The position numbers and the translations under genes were made by a program. The notes under the pieces were generated by a model. That model searched no databases. It worked only from the letters and a program-made list of their open reading frames with translations, and had not been told where the DNA came from. DNA of 10,354 bases, from NCBI GenBank assembly GCA_903868295.1, contig CAIPUQ010000065.1, positions 1 through 10,354 on the forward strand, in the 5' to 3' direction. Of the stretch, positions 1 through 6,097 are shown one piece after another. How positions within the stretch are numbered: position 1 is the stretch's first letter; each line of letters opens with the position of its first letter. The DNA is from an uncultured Roseiflexaceae bacterium. Its GTDB lineage: Bacteria > Chloroflexota > Chloroflexia > Chloroflexales > Roseiflexaceae.

Positions 1-1176
1 GCGCTCTTGTCGAACGGCACACGCCCCGAGCAAATCGCCCGCGCCCAGAGTGCAGTAACCGATGCTCAGGGGACATTGGACACCCAGCGCAAGAACTTGT
101 CGGGCGCCAAAACGCAGGCAGATACACTGGTCGAACAGCGTGCCAATGCAGTGCGTGATGCCCAGACCACATTTAATGCAGCGCGTGCTGACCTGGCGCA
201 TGTCGAGGCAGACGGCACCGACCCACGCACCGGGCGCGAACTCTCCGATGCCCAGAAGCGTGACTTCGCCGATGCCTTCACCACGGCCGAGCGTGCGCTG
301 ACCAATGCCCAGGGGATATTGTTGCAGGCGCAGCGTGACGCAGATGTGGCACGACAGAACGAAATCTCGGGCGTTGCCAGTGCCGAGGCTCGTGTCGCAA
401 CAGCCCAAGCAGACCTGACGGCATTGACCAGCGGCGCCGGCGCTGATCTGGCCACTGCCCAGGCGACCGTTGCCAGTGCCGAAGCAAACCTCAACAAGGT
501 AATCGGCAGCCAGCGTGATGCCGCTGTGGCCGCCCAAGAAGCCAACGTCGCCGCAGCCAAAGCGGGTCTCGACCGTGCCAACGGCAAATTGACCCAGGCA
601 ACCGTCCAAGCACAGATGGCCGGCGTGCGGCTCGACGATACGATTTTGACAGCACCGTTTGCCGGCGTGGTAGCCCAGGTCGATGCCAAAGTGGGTGAGT
701 TGGTCGGTTCGGCACCGGTCGTCAGCGTGCTGAACCTGAGTGCGTTCGAAGTCAAAGTAACCGTCGACGAAGTCGACGTGGCCAATATCGCCGTCGGCCA
801 ACCGGTCATCGTGCTGGTCGATGCACTCGGTGCACCGACATTGAATGGTTCAGTGGTCCGCGTATCGCCCGAAGCGCAGTCTGACCGCGGTGTGGTCTCG
901 TACGAAGTCATCGTCAACGTCACGCCCGACGATCGTTCGTTCAAATCCGGCATGACTGCCTCGGCCCAGATTGTCACGGCAGAGGCCAAGGGTGTGATTG
1001 GTGTGCCACGCAGTGCCATCAGCGAGGTCGACGGAGTCTCCATGGTGATGGTCGTCGAAGACGGCAAACGGGTCGAGCGTGTGGTAACCGTCGGGTTGCG
1101 TGGCAACGAGATGACCGAGATTACCAGTGGCCTCAAGGCCGGTGACGTGGTCGAAGTAACGGCGGTGAGCCAATGA
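1..1176 (+). CDS. ABC exporter membrane-fusion (HlyD/MacA-like) adaptor protein, 5' end missing
   Basis: This is the adaptor subunit of a MacAB/YknXYZ-type exporter; it sits outside the membrane and couples the permease to substrate release. The frame is open from base 1. The TTG at 7 is unlikely to be the start: it has no ribosome site, and the expected N-terminal anchor and first half of the lipoyl (barrel-sandwich) domain are missing, so the gene is cut by the window edge. Counting from that TTG, residues about 5-210 are Ala/Gln-rich helix typical of the coiled-coil hairpin, with breaks near 69-79 and 141-146. Residues 209-245 hold the second lipoyl half (DDTILTAPFAGVV...GELV). Residues 246-325 look like the beta-barrel and 330-389 the membrane-proximal domain (GVPRSAI, then GLKAGDVVEV near the end). 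The stop overlaps the ATPase start by 4 nt (ATGA), so the genes are translationally coupled. The substrate cannot be told. The family is sure; the exact subtype is not. Confidence 0.9.
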   Translation, partial: ALLSNGTRPEQIARAQSAVTDAQGTLDTQRKNLSGAKTQADTLVEQRANAVRDAQTTFNAARADLAHVEADGTDPRTGRELSDAQKRDFADAFTTAERALTNAQGILLQAQRDADVARQNEISGVASAEARVATAQADLTALTSGAGADLATAQATVASAEANLNKVIGSQRDAAVAAQEANVAAAKAGLDRANGKLTQATVQAQMAGVRLDDTILTAPFAGVVAQVDAKVGELVGSAPVVSVLNLSAFEVKVTVDEVDVANIAVGQPVIVLVDALGAPTLNGSVVRVSPEAQSDRGVVSYEVIVNVTPDDRSFKSGMTASAQIVTAEAKGVIGVPRSAISEVDGVSMVMVVEDGKRVERVVTVGLRGNEMTEITSGLKAGDVVEVTAVSQ

Positions 1177-1934
1177 GCACCCCGGTCATCTCTGTTTCGA
1201 ATGTCACCAAGGTCTTTGACGGGGGCGACAACCGCGTCGTCGCACTCGACAACGTGACCATGCATGTCGACCGCGGCGAAATGGTGGCCATCATGGGACC
1301 GTCGGGGAGTGGTAAGAGTACGTTGATGACCGTGATTGGTCTGCTCGACGTGCCCAGCAGCGGGCGCTACATGCTCGACGGCATCGACACCAGCACCCTC
1401 GATCGCGATGCACAGGCAGCGGTACGCAATCAAAAAATCGGCTTTGTGTTCCAGAACTTCAACCTGCTGCCGCGACTCACAGCGCTCCAGAATGTCGCCT
1501 TGCCGATGGTCTATGGGCGCATCCCGCCCGCAGAACGCGAAGCACGCGCCACGGCAGCCCTAGTGGCGGTCGGCCTGGGTAATCGCCTCAAGAACCGGCC
1601 CAACGAGCTGTCGGGCGGCCAAAAACAGCGCGTGGCAATCGCCCGCTCGCTGGTCAACAACCCGGAGTTTTTGCTGGCTGACGAACCAACCGGTGCGTTG
1701 GACAGCCGCACCGGGCACGAGATTATGGAACTGTTCCGCACCCTTAATCGGACGCAGGGCATCACCGTGGTCGTCGTGACGCACGATGCCGAGGTCGGCA
1801 AACAAATGGATCGCATTGTTAGCTTGCGCGACGGCGTCATCAACATGGATGCGTTGCACGACTACTACGGCATTGCGACCGATGACCATGGTCGGGTACG
1901 CACTGCGGTGCAGGAGGTCGTCAATGTGGGGTGA
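1173..1934 (+). CDS. ABC transporter ATP-binding protein (MacB/LolD/YknY-type)
   Basis: This cytoplasmic ATPase powers the adjacent permease. All nucleotide-binding motifs are intact in 253 aa: Walker A GPSGSGKST (42-50), Q-loop Gln94 in FVFQNFNLLP, signature LSGGQ (146-150), Walker B FLLADEP (166-172, catalytic Glu171), D-loop near 175-177 and the switch His204. The segment NFNLLPRLTALQNVALPM is typical of the MacB/LolD/YknY branch, whose partners are FtsX-like permeases. The length is slightly above the usual 225-240 aa because of a C-terminal tail (about 222-253) with no recognised motif. ATG 1173 overlaps the adaptor stop (ATGA), and its own 3' end overlaps the permease start by 11 nt, so all three proteins are probably made from one message in balanced amounts. 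In diderm MacB the ATPase and permease are fused; here they are separate, as in Bacillus YknYZ. Confidence 0.96.
   Translation: MSTPVISVSNVTKVFDGGDNRVVALDNVTMHVDRGEMVAIMGPSGSGKSTLMTVIGLLDVPSSGRYMLDGIDTSTLDRDAQAAVRNQKIGFVFQNFNLLPRLTALQNVALPMVYGRIPPAEREARATAALVAVGLGNRLKNRPNELSGGQKQRVAIARSLVNNPEFLLADEPTGALDSRTGHEIMELFRTLNRTQGITVVVVTHDAEVGKQMDRIVSLRDGVINMDALHDYYGIATDDHGRVRTAVQEVVNVG
1912..1918 (+). promoter_or_regulatory. Shine-Dalgarno site fixing the permease start
   Basis: AGGAGGT lies inside the end of the ATPase gene, 5 nt before ATG 1924. This near-perfect ribosome site selects 1924 over in-frame starts further upstream (such as 1786), which would add residues that are only the ATPase gene read in another frame, and over the ATG at 1945. 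Confidence 0.75.
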
Positions 1935-3174
1935 ACAAATTCGCATGGCGATGGAAAGTCTGCGCGCGAACAAGTTTCGCTCGTTGCTGACCATGTTGGG
2001 TATCATCATCGGCTCGTCCACCCTGGTAGCGGTATTGTCGTTGGGCAATGCGTTGCAAGGGCAGGTGTTCGAGAGTTTCATCGACTTGGGTACGCGGCGC
2101 ATCGGTATTCTGCCGGGTGACCCCGACGCTGCCGGCGCACGCATCACTTCGGGCTACGGTTTGTTGTCGATCAAAGACTACGAAGCCCTCAAGACCATGA
2201 CGGCCACCTACCCCGACATCTTTCGCGTGATTGTGCCAGAAGTGTCGATCAAAGTGCGAGCCCGCGCCAAAACCACCGAAATCGACGCACTCGTCGTCGG
2301 CACCGGTGAAGGGTACCAGCAGGTGCAGTCGGTGCCGGTCGAATACGGACGGTTCTTCACCGCGAGTGAATCCGCCGAATCCGCACGGGTGACGGTCCTC
2401 GGCGGGCTGGTGGTCGAAGACTTGTTCGGCAAAGGACCAGAGAACAAAGCGGCTGCCGTCGGGCAGACGGTGGTCATTAATGGTCAGAGTCTGTTGGTGG
2501 TCGGTGTGGTGAAAGCCGCCGGCGGGCCGTTCAGCTCGGACCAACGCATCCTCGTACCGGCGGGCACGGCACGCCTACGCATCGCAGGCAACCAAGACCT
2601 ACCGGGTCGCGGTCTGCAGATGTCGTCGATTTTGGTCGGCCTCAAGAGCGAAGGCAAAGTGACCCAGGCCGAAGCACTGATTTCGCAGACCCTGCGTGAC
2701 TCCCGACGGTTGGCAGCCGGTGCGGTCGATGACTTCAAGCTGAACTCGCCGACCCAATCGCTCAACATCCTCAAGGGTATCAACGGCGCCATCACGGGGT
2801 TCATCGCGCTGGTGGCAGGCATCAGTCTGGTCGTCGGCGGCATCGGCATCATGAACATCATGTTGGTGGCGGTGACCGAGCGCACGCGCGAAATCGGCGT
2901 CCGCAAAGCACTCGGTGCTACCGATCGCGACGTGCTCGGCCAGTTTGTCATCGAAGCAATTACGATTAGCTTGATTGGCAGCCTCATCGGCATTGGCAGT
3001 GCAGTTGCGTTGGTGCTTGCCATTGCGGCAGCTGCAGGGTTGGGAATGATTCTGTCGTTCCCGGCAATCATCATCTCGCTGGTGTTTGCGTTGGCAATCG
3101 GGGTCGGCTTTGGGTATTACCCCGCCAAACGGGCTGCCCTGTTGCTCCCTATCGAAGCACTGCGGTACGAATAG
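1924..3174 (+). CDS. ABC transporter permease (MacB/FtsX family)
   Basis: This is the membrane subunit of the exporter, 416 aa. TM1 covers about residues 20-44. A large extracytoplasmic MacB_PCD-type core follows (about 45-280). Then comes the FtsX domain with three more helices (about 287-315, 340-370, 376-400), giving the four-helix layout of the MacB/LolCE mechanotransmission family. Diagnostic motifs are GIGIMNIMLVAVTERTREIG followed by VRKALGA (306-332, the coupling segment) and the C-terminal YPAKRAALLLPIEALRYE (399-416). There is no fused ATPase domain; the ATPase is the preceding gene. A strong ribosome site 5 nt upstream supports ATG 1924. The stop TAG is followed 14 nt later by an intrinsic terminator, so this is the last gene of the operon. 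Homologues export peptides, macrolides or lipoproteins; the substrate here cannot be deduced. No outer-membrane TolC-like partner is in view. Confidence 0.95.
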   Translation: MWGEQIRMAMESLRANKFRSLLTMLGIIIGSSTLVAVLSLGNALQGQVFESFIDLGTRRIGILPGDPDAAGARITSGYGLLSIKDYEALKTMTATYPDIFRVIVPEVSIKVRARAKTTEIDALVVGTGEGYQQVQSVPVEYGRFFTASESAESARVTVLGGLVVEDLFGKGPENKAAAVGQTVVINGQSLLVVGVVKAAGGPFSSDQRILVPAGTARLRIAGNQDLPGRGLQMSSILVGLKSEGKVTQAEALISQTLRDSRRLAAGAVDDFKLNSPTQSLNILKGINGAITGFIALVAGISLVVGGIGIMNIMLVAVTERTREIGVRKALGATDRDVLGQFVIEAITISLIGSLIGIGSAVALVLAIAAAAGLGMILSFPAIIISLVFALAIGVGFGYYPAKRAALLLPIEALRYE

Positions 3175-3188
3175 GTTGGACTTGTGTA

Positions 3189-3230
3189 TTGAGCAGGGCT
3201 TATTGCAATAAGCCCTGCTCAAACTTTTTT
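3189..3230 (+). terminator. Strong intrinsic terminator of the ABC operon
   Basis: A perfect 34-nt palindrome spans 3189-3222: arms beginning TTGAGCAGGGCTTAT and ending in its exact complement, around a TGCA centre. It is followed by AC and a T6 run (3225-3230). On the minus strand no T-run follows, so it acts on + strand transcripts. It ends only 18 nt before the photolyase ATG (3248), with that gene's ribosome site (GGAGAG, 3233-3238) directly after the T-run. Confidence 0.93.
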
Positions 3231-3247
3231 GTGGAGAGAACCCAACG

Positions 3248-4774
3248 ATGCCGACGCTCCTCGTGGCCATTCTGGCCGATCAGCTCTTGCGTGAGCATCC
3301 CGCGCTGACCTATGCAGCGGCACAGGCGGATCACAGCGACATCCATGTGGTGCTGATCGAGAGTCAAGCGCGCCTACAGTTGCGCCCGTATCAACGCCAC
3401 AAACTGGTATTGGTGTTGAGTGCGTTGCGGCACTATGCTGCGGCGTTGCGCGCGATGGGCTGGCAGGTATCGCTCCGCACGGCTGATTCGTGGCGCGCTG
3501 GCTTGAGCGATGCCTGTGCGCAGATTAACCCCGATAGCATCGTCACGATGGCCGGCGCCGAGTACAATGCCCGGCGCGCACAGGAGCGTTGGGCGACGTG
3601 GTTCGGTCGGCCCGTGGTGGTATTGCCCAACCGACAGTTCCTCGCGGCCGATGTCCCGGCGGCACCAGGGGCCAAACGGCAGACGATGGAGGCGTTCTAT
3701 CGCGGTATGCGTACCCGCTATCAGCTCCTGCTCGAGCCTGATGGCTCGCCAGTCGGCGGGAGCTGGAACTACGACGCCGAAAACCGCAAACCCCTCCCCA
3801 AAAACACCCCCATCCCACCCGTCTATCGCTATCCGAGCGACGCCATCACCCAGCAGGTCATCACCGAGATCGCCGCATACCCTGATGCGCGCGGCGACGC
3901 GACGACATTTGGTTTGGCCGTCACGCATGCACAGGCCGACGATGCGTTGGAGCGGTTCATCCGGGAGCGGCTCCCGGATTTCGGACGCTACGAGGACGCT
4001 ATGGCGGCCGACGAGGACGTGCTCTTTCACTCGGTGCTGTCGCCGTACCTGAATCTCGGGTTGCTCGACCCACTCACCTGTGCCCGCGCCGCCGAAGCAG
4101 CCTTCCGCGCTGGATTGGCACCGCTGACAGCGGCCGAGGGGTTCATCCGTCAGATTGTTGGCTGGCGCGAGTATATGTACCGGCGCTACTGGGAGTTGAT
4201 GCCGGGGTTGCGGGGCATGAATGCATGGAACGCAACGCGACCGCTACCCGCATGGTTTTGGCAGGGGCAGAGCGGCATGCACTGCCTCGATACGGTCATC
4301 GCGCGGGTCTGGCGGACCGGCTATTCGCATCACATCGAGCGCTTGATGATCCTCACCAACTTCTGCACGCTGGCAGGTATCGACCCGGTCGCGGTGAATG
4401 AGTGGTTCTTGGCGGGGTATATTGATGCATACGACTGGGTGATGTGGCCTAACGTCAGTGGCATGGGGCTCAATGCCGACGGTGGATTGATTGCCACCAA
4501 GCCGTATATCTCGTCGGGGGCATACATCAAGCGCATGAGCAACTACTGCGCGGGCTGTCGCTATGACCCCGCCGTGCGTACGGGTCCCGATGCGTGCCCG
4601 TATACACTGTTGTACTGGAACTTTCTGCTTACCCATCAACCCCGCTTACAAGCCAATCCGCGCATGGGACCTGCCGTTCTCGGCCTGCGCCACGTGGATG
4701 ATGACCAGCGCAGTGCGATACAGACGCAGGCAGTCATCTGGCTCGAACGCCTCAGCGAAGGGACCGAACAATGA
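3248..4774 (+). CDS. phrB: (6-4) photolyase / FeS-type bacterial cryptochrome (PhrB family)
   Basis: This 508-aa flavoprotein uses blue light to reverse UV-induced (6-4) pyrimidine photoproducts. It has an N-terminal Rossmann-like antenna domain (about 1-135; dimethyl-ribityllumazine is the antenna in Agrobacterium PhrB) and a helical FAD-binding catalytic domain (about 225-500). Family hallmarks are MEAFYRGMRTRYQLL (147-161), GGSWNYDAENRKP (170-182), EGFIRQIVGWREYMYRRYW (297-315) and the tandem His361-His362 in SHHIERLM, the second matching the essential His366 of PhrB. Cys346, Cys434, Cys437 and Cys450 have the same spacings (88, 3, 13) as the [4Fe-4S] ligands Cys350/438/441/454 of PhrB, from my memory of that protein. 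The family name is certain; whether this copy repairs or signals cannot be read from sequence. GGAGAG 9 nt before ATG 3248 is the ribosome site. The stop overlaps the next gene's start (ATGA). The gene's promoter is not obvious because a terminator ends 18 nt upstream. Confidence 0.95.
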   Translation: MPTLLVAILADQLLREHPALTYAAAQADHSDIHVVLIESQARLQLRPYQRHKLVLVLSALRHYAAALRAMGWQVSLRTADSWRAGLSDACAQINPDSIVTMAGAEYNARRAQERWATWFGRPVVVLPNRQFLAADVPAAPGAKRQTMEAFYRGMRTRYQLLLEPDGSPVGGSWNYDAENRKPLPKNTPIPPVYRYPSDAITQQVITEIAAYPDARGDATTFGLAVTHAQADDALERFIRERLPDFGRYEDAMAADEDVLFHSVLSPYLNLGLLDPLTCARAAEAAFRAGLAPLTAAEGFIRQIVGWREYMYRRYWELMPGLRGMNAWNATRPLPAWFWQGQSGMHCLDTVIARVWRTGYSHHIERLMILTNFCTLAGIDPVAVNEWFLAGYIDAYDWVMWPNVSGMGLNADGGLIATKPYISSGAYIKRMSNYCAGCRYDPAVRTGPDACPYTLLYWNFLLTHQPRLQANPRMGPAVLGLRHVDDDQRSAIQTQAVIWLERLSEGTEQ

Positions 4775-5565
4775 CCGACAGCCCATTACAGCGGAGCTTT
4801 GCGGACCGCGCCGCCCTCATCGCCTATATTCGCACCACCTTTGCCGATGTGGTCGACGCGGACGATGCAGTATCAGACACGCTGGGTGGGCTCGCTACTG
4901 CCCAGGAGCAATTGGCACCGATCGATCCACAACGCTATGCACAGACGCGCAATCATCTGACCGGTGCCGTGACCGGGCTGAGCCCCTACATACGCCACGG
5001 GGTGCTGTCGTTGGCACAGGTGCGTGATGCGGTATTGGCGCGGGTCACCAAGGCGAACGATGGCGAAAAACTGCTGAACGAATTGGCCTGGCGTGACTAC
5101 TGGCAACGAGTCTATGCGGCGATTGGCGATGGGGTCTGGTATGACCGTGAGCCCTACAAAACCGGATACCCTGCCAGCGCCTATGCCAAGCAACTCCCCG
5201 ATGACATCCGCGCGGGACAGACCGGGCTCGCGTGTATCGATGGATTCGTCGCAGAGTTGCATACCACGGGCTACCTGCACAATCACGCGCGCATGTGGCT
5301 GGCGGCCTATGTGGTGCACTGGCGGCGGGTGCGCTGGCAGGCTGGTGCACGATGGTTTTTGCAACATTTACTCGACGGTGATCCCGCCAGTAATAACTTA
5401 TCGTGGCAGTGGATTGCCAGTACATTCAGTCACAAACCGTATATTTTTAATCGAGAAAACTTGCAGCGCTACACCGAAAATGTGTATTGCGAACATTGCC
5501 CGTTACGCAACGCCTGCCCATTTGACGGGACATACGAGGACCTCGGTACACAGTTGTTTCGCTGA
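4771..5565 (+). CDS. Short photolyase-like protein: stand-alone FAD-binding domain, CPD-type residues, four-Cys set
   Basis: This 264-aa protein matches only the C-terminal catalytic half of photolyases; the alpha/beta antenna domain is absent. ATG 4771 is well supported (AAGGGA 7 nt upstream, ATGA overlap with phrB), so it is naturally short, not truncated. FAD and lesion motifs run in order: TGLSPYIRHGVLS (68-80), NELAWRDYW (103-111), TGYLHNHARM (166-175), RWQAGARWF (188-196), LLDGDPASNNLSWQW (200-214) and KPYIFN (222-227). Aligned by motif to E. coli PhrB-type CPD photolyase, Glu104/Trp107 match Glu274/Trp277, Asn171/Met175 match Asn341/Met345, Asn208 matches Asn378, and Trp212/Trp214 match Trp382/Trp384. 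That is a CPD-type rather than a (6-4)-type pocket, which would have His at 171. Cys155, Cys240, Cys243 and Cys249 fall in register with the FeS ligands of the upstream gene product. I infer a CPD-type partner enzyme without its own antenna. It could instead be a single-strand-specific or cryptochrome-like protein. No membrane or export signal is seen. Confidence 0.93.
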   Translation: MTDSPLQRSFADRAALIAYIRTTFADVVDADDAVSDTLGGLATAQEQLAPIDPQRYAQTRNHLTGAVTGLSPYIRHGVLSLAQVRDAVLARVTKANDGEKLLNELAWRDYWQRVYAAIGDGVWYDREPYKTGYPASAYAKQLPDDIRAGQTGLACIDGFVAELHTTGYLHNHARMWLAAYVVHWRRVRWQAGARWFLQHLLDGDPASNNLSWQWIASTFSHKPYIFNRENLQRYTENVYCEHCPLRNACPFDGTYEDLGTQLFR

Positions 5566-5760
5566 GCAGCACATGCATGCAGAGAGATGTTCCAATTTTT
5601 TTGTCGATGAAATGCCTGAAGCAGGCATCAGAAGGCGCGTCACATAAACCCGTGCTTCCGCCCGTAGCTCCACCAAGATCAGCACCCCTTCAATAACTGC
5701 GACCTTTGTCGCTACCCCCACCATCCCATAGCACGTGCGACCACACTCGGGGTCGATCTC
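5566..5760. other. Non-coding spacer after the photolyase operon
   Basis: No convincing gene is present. The region holds a small hairpin overlapping the stop (GCTG-AG-CAGC, 5561-5570), a T7 run (5596-5602) without a stable stem directly before it, a 7-bp hairpin ATGCCTG-AAG-CAGGCAT (5612-5628) without a T-tract, and then GC-rich sequence up to the terminator at 5761. It may be a long 3' untranslated region of the photolyase message or contain a small RNA. A minus-strand reading frame crossing it (GTG 5766 down to 5503) resembles nothing I know and runs into the photolyase gene. Confidence 0.4.
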
Positions 5761-5790
5761 CCGCACGCGGCGTGGCGCGTGCGGTTTTCT
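5761..5790 (+). terminator. Intrinsic terminator downstream of the photolyase pair
   Basis: A perfect 9-bp GC-only-but-one stem, CCGCACGCG (5761-5769) with CGCGTGCGG (5776-5784), encloses a 6-nt loop and is followed by TTTTCT (5785-5790). It reads on the + strand and lies 195 nt after the photolyase stop. It is the best end point for the photolyase transcript, or for an unrecognised RNA in the spacer. Confidence 0.75.
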
Positions 5791-5880
5791 GTGTCTATAA
5801 ATATCTCCTATGAATAGTTCTGTAGCCGCGTCATCGGTATGTTGGCTGACTGCCCTGAGAGAAGACGGGCTGCTTGTTGC

Positions 5881-6097
5881 GGGCTGGCAAATCTGATTGA
5901 TAGTATTTTGTTAATAATCTGAACAAATCAATAGCAATGCACACAAAAAATAAACAATTAACACAAATGTTAATCTGCCATACAACAGAGAGATGCAGAA
6001 AAAACTGGAGATGGGCGTTTTCGCATGTATAGAATTTGTAGAGAATGATTTTGTACACTGAGCAGATTCATTTATTTCAATTACTTGGAGCACACCG
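5881..6097 (+). promoter_or_regulatory. A/T-rich leader and probable promoter region of the propeller gene
   Basis: This stretch is far richer in A/T than its surroundings: I count 60 G/C in the 180 bases 5881-6060. It sits between the terminator at 5761 and ATG 6098. It has -10-like boxes such as TATAGAAT (6028-6035) but no convincing -35 at normal spacing, so I do not name a start site. GGAG at 6087-6090, 7 nt before the ATG, is the ribosome site. Together with the part 5791-5880, where I see nothing definite, this is the only place from which the 4.3-kb gene can be driven. Confidence 0.4.
5957..5974. promoter_or_regulatory. 18-bp operator-like inverted repeat
   Basis: ATTAACA-CAAA-TGTTAAT is a perfect 7-bp dyad with a 4-nt centre, 123 nt before the propeller gene's ATG. 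Its size and symmetry fit a site for a dimeric helix-turn-helix repressor or activator, but in A/T-rich DNA some dyads arise by chance and no regulator gene is nearby. Confidence 0.35.

Noticed and set aside
7..9. TTG as true start of the adaptor gene
   Set aside because: No ribosome site fits in the six bases before it, and the protein would lack the anchor and half of the lipoyl domain.
66..1433. 455-aa minus-strand open frame opposite the adaptor and ATPase genes
   Set aside because: It is a shadow of GC-rich codon use: low-complexity Thr/Ser/Ala protein with no family resemblance, opposite two clearly real genes.
1786..1923. Upstream extension of the permease to an ATG at 1786
   Set aside because: The added residues are the ATPase gene in another frame and look non-homologous; AGGAGGT at 1912-1918 fixes the start at 1924.
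4563..5027. 154-aa + strand frame across the photolyase junction
   Set aside because: It is out of frame with both photolyase genes, whose homology runs unbroken through the region.
5503..5766. 87-aa minus-strand frame in the spacer after the photolyases
   Set aside because: GTG start, no recognisable family, no clear ribosome site, and it overlaps the photolyase 3' end; kept only as a remote possibility.
5580..5995. Repeated 10-mer cagagagatg at 5580 and 5986 as possible attachment-site ends
   Set aside because: One 10-bp match in some 500 bp is not far from chance, and no integrase or element lies between.
5831..6058. 75-aa minus-strand frame in the A/T-rich region
   Set aside because: Phe/Ile/Tyr/Cys-rich composition is what A/T-rich non-coding DNA gives; no motif and no ribosome site seen.
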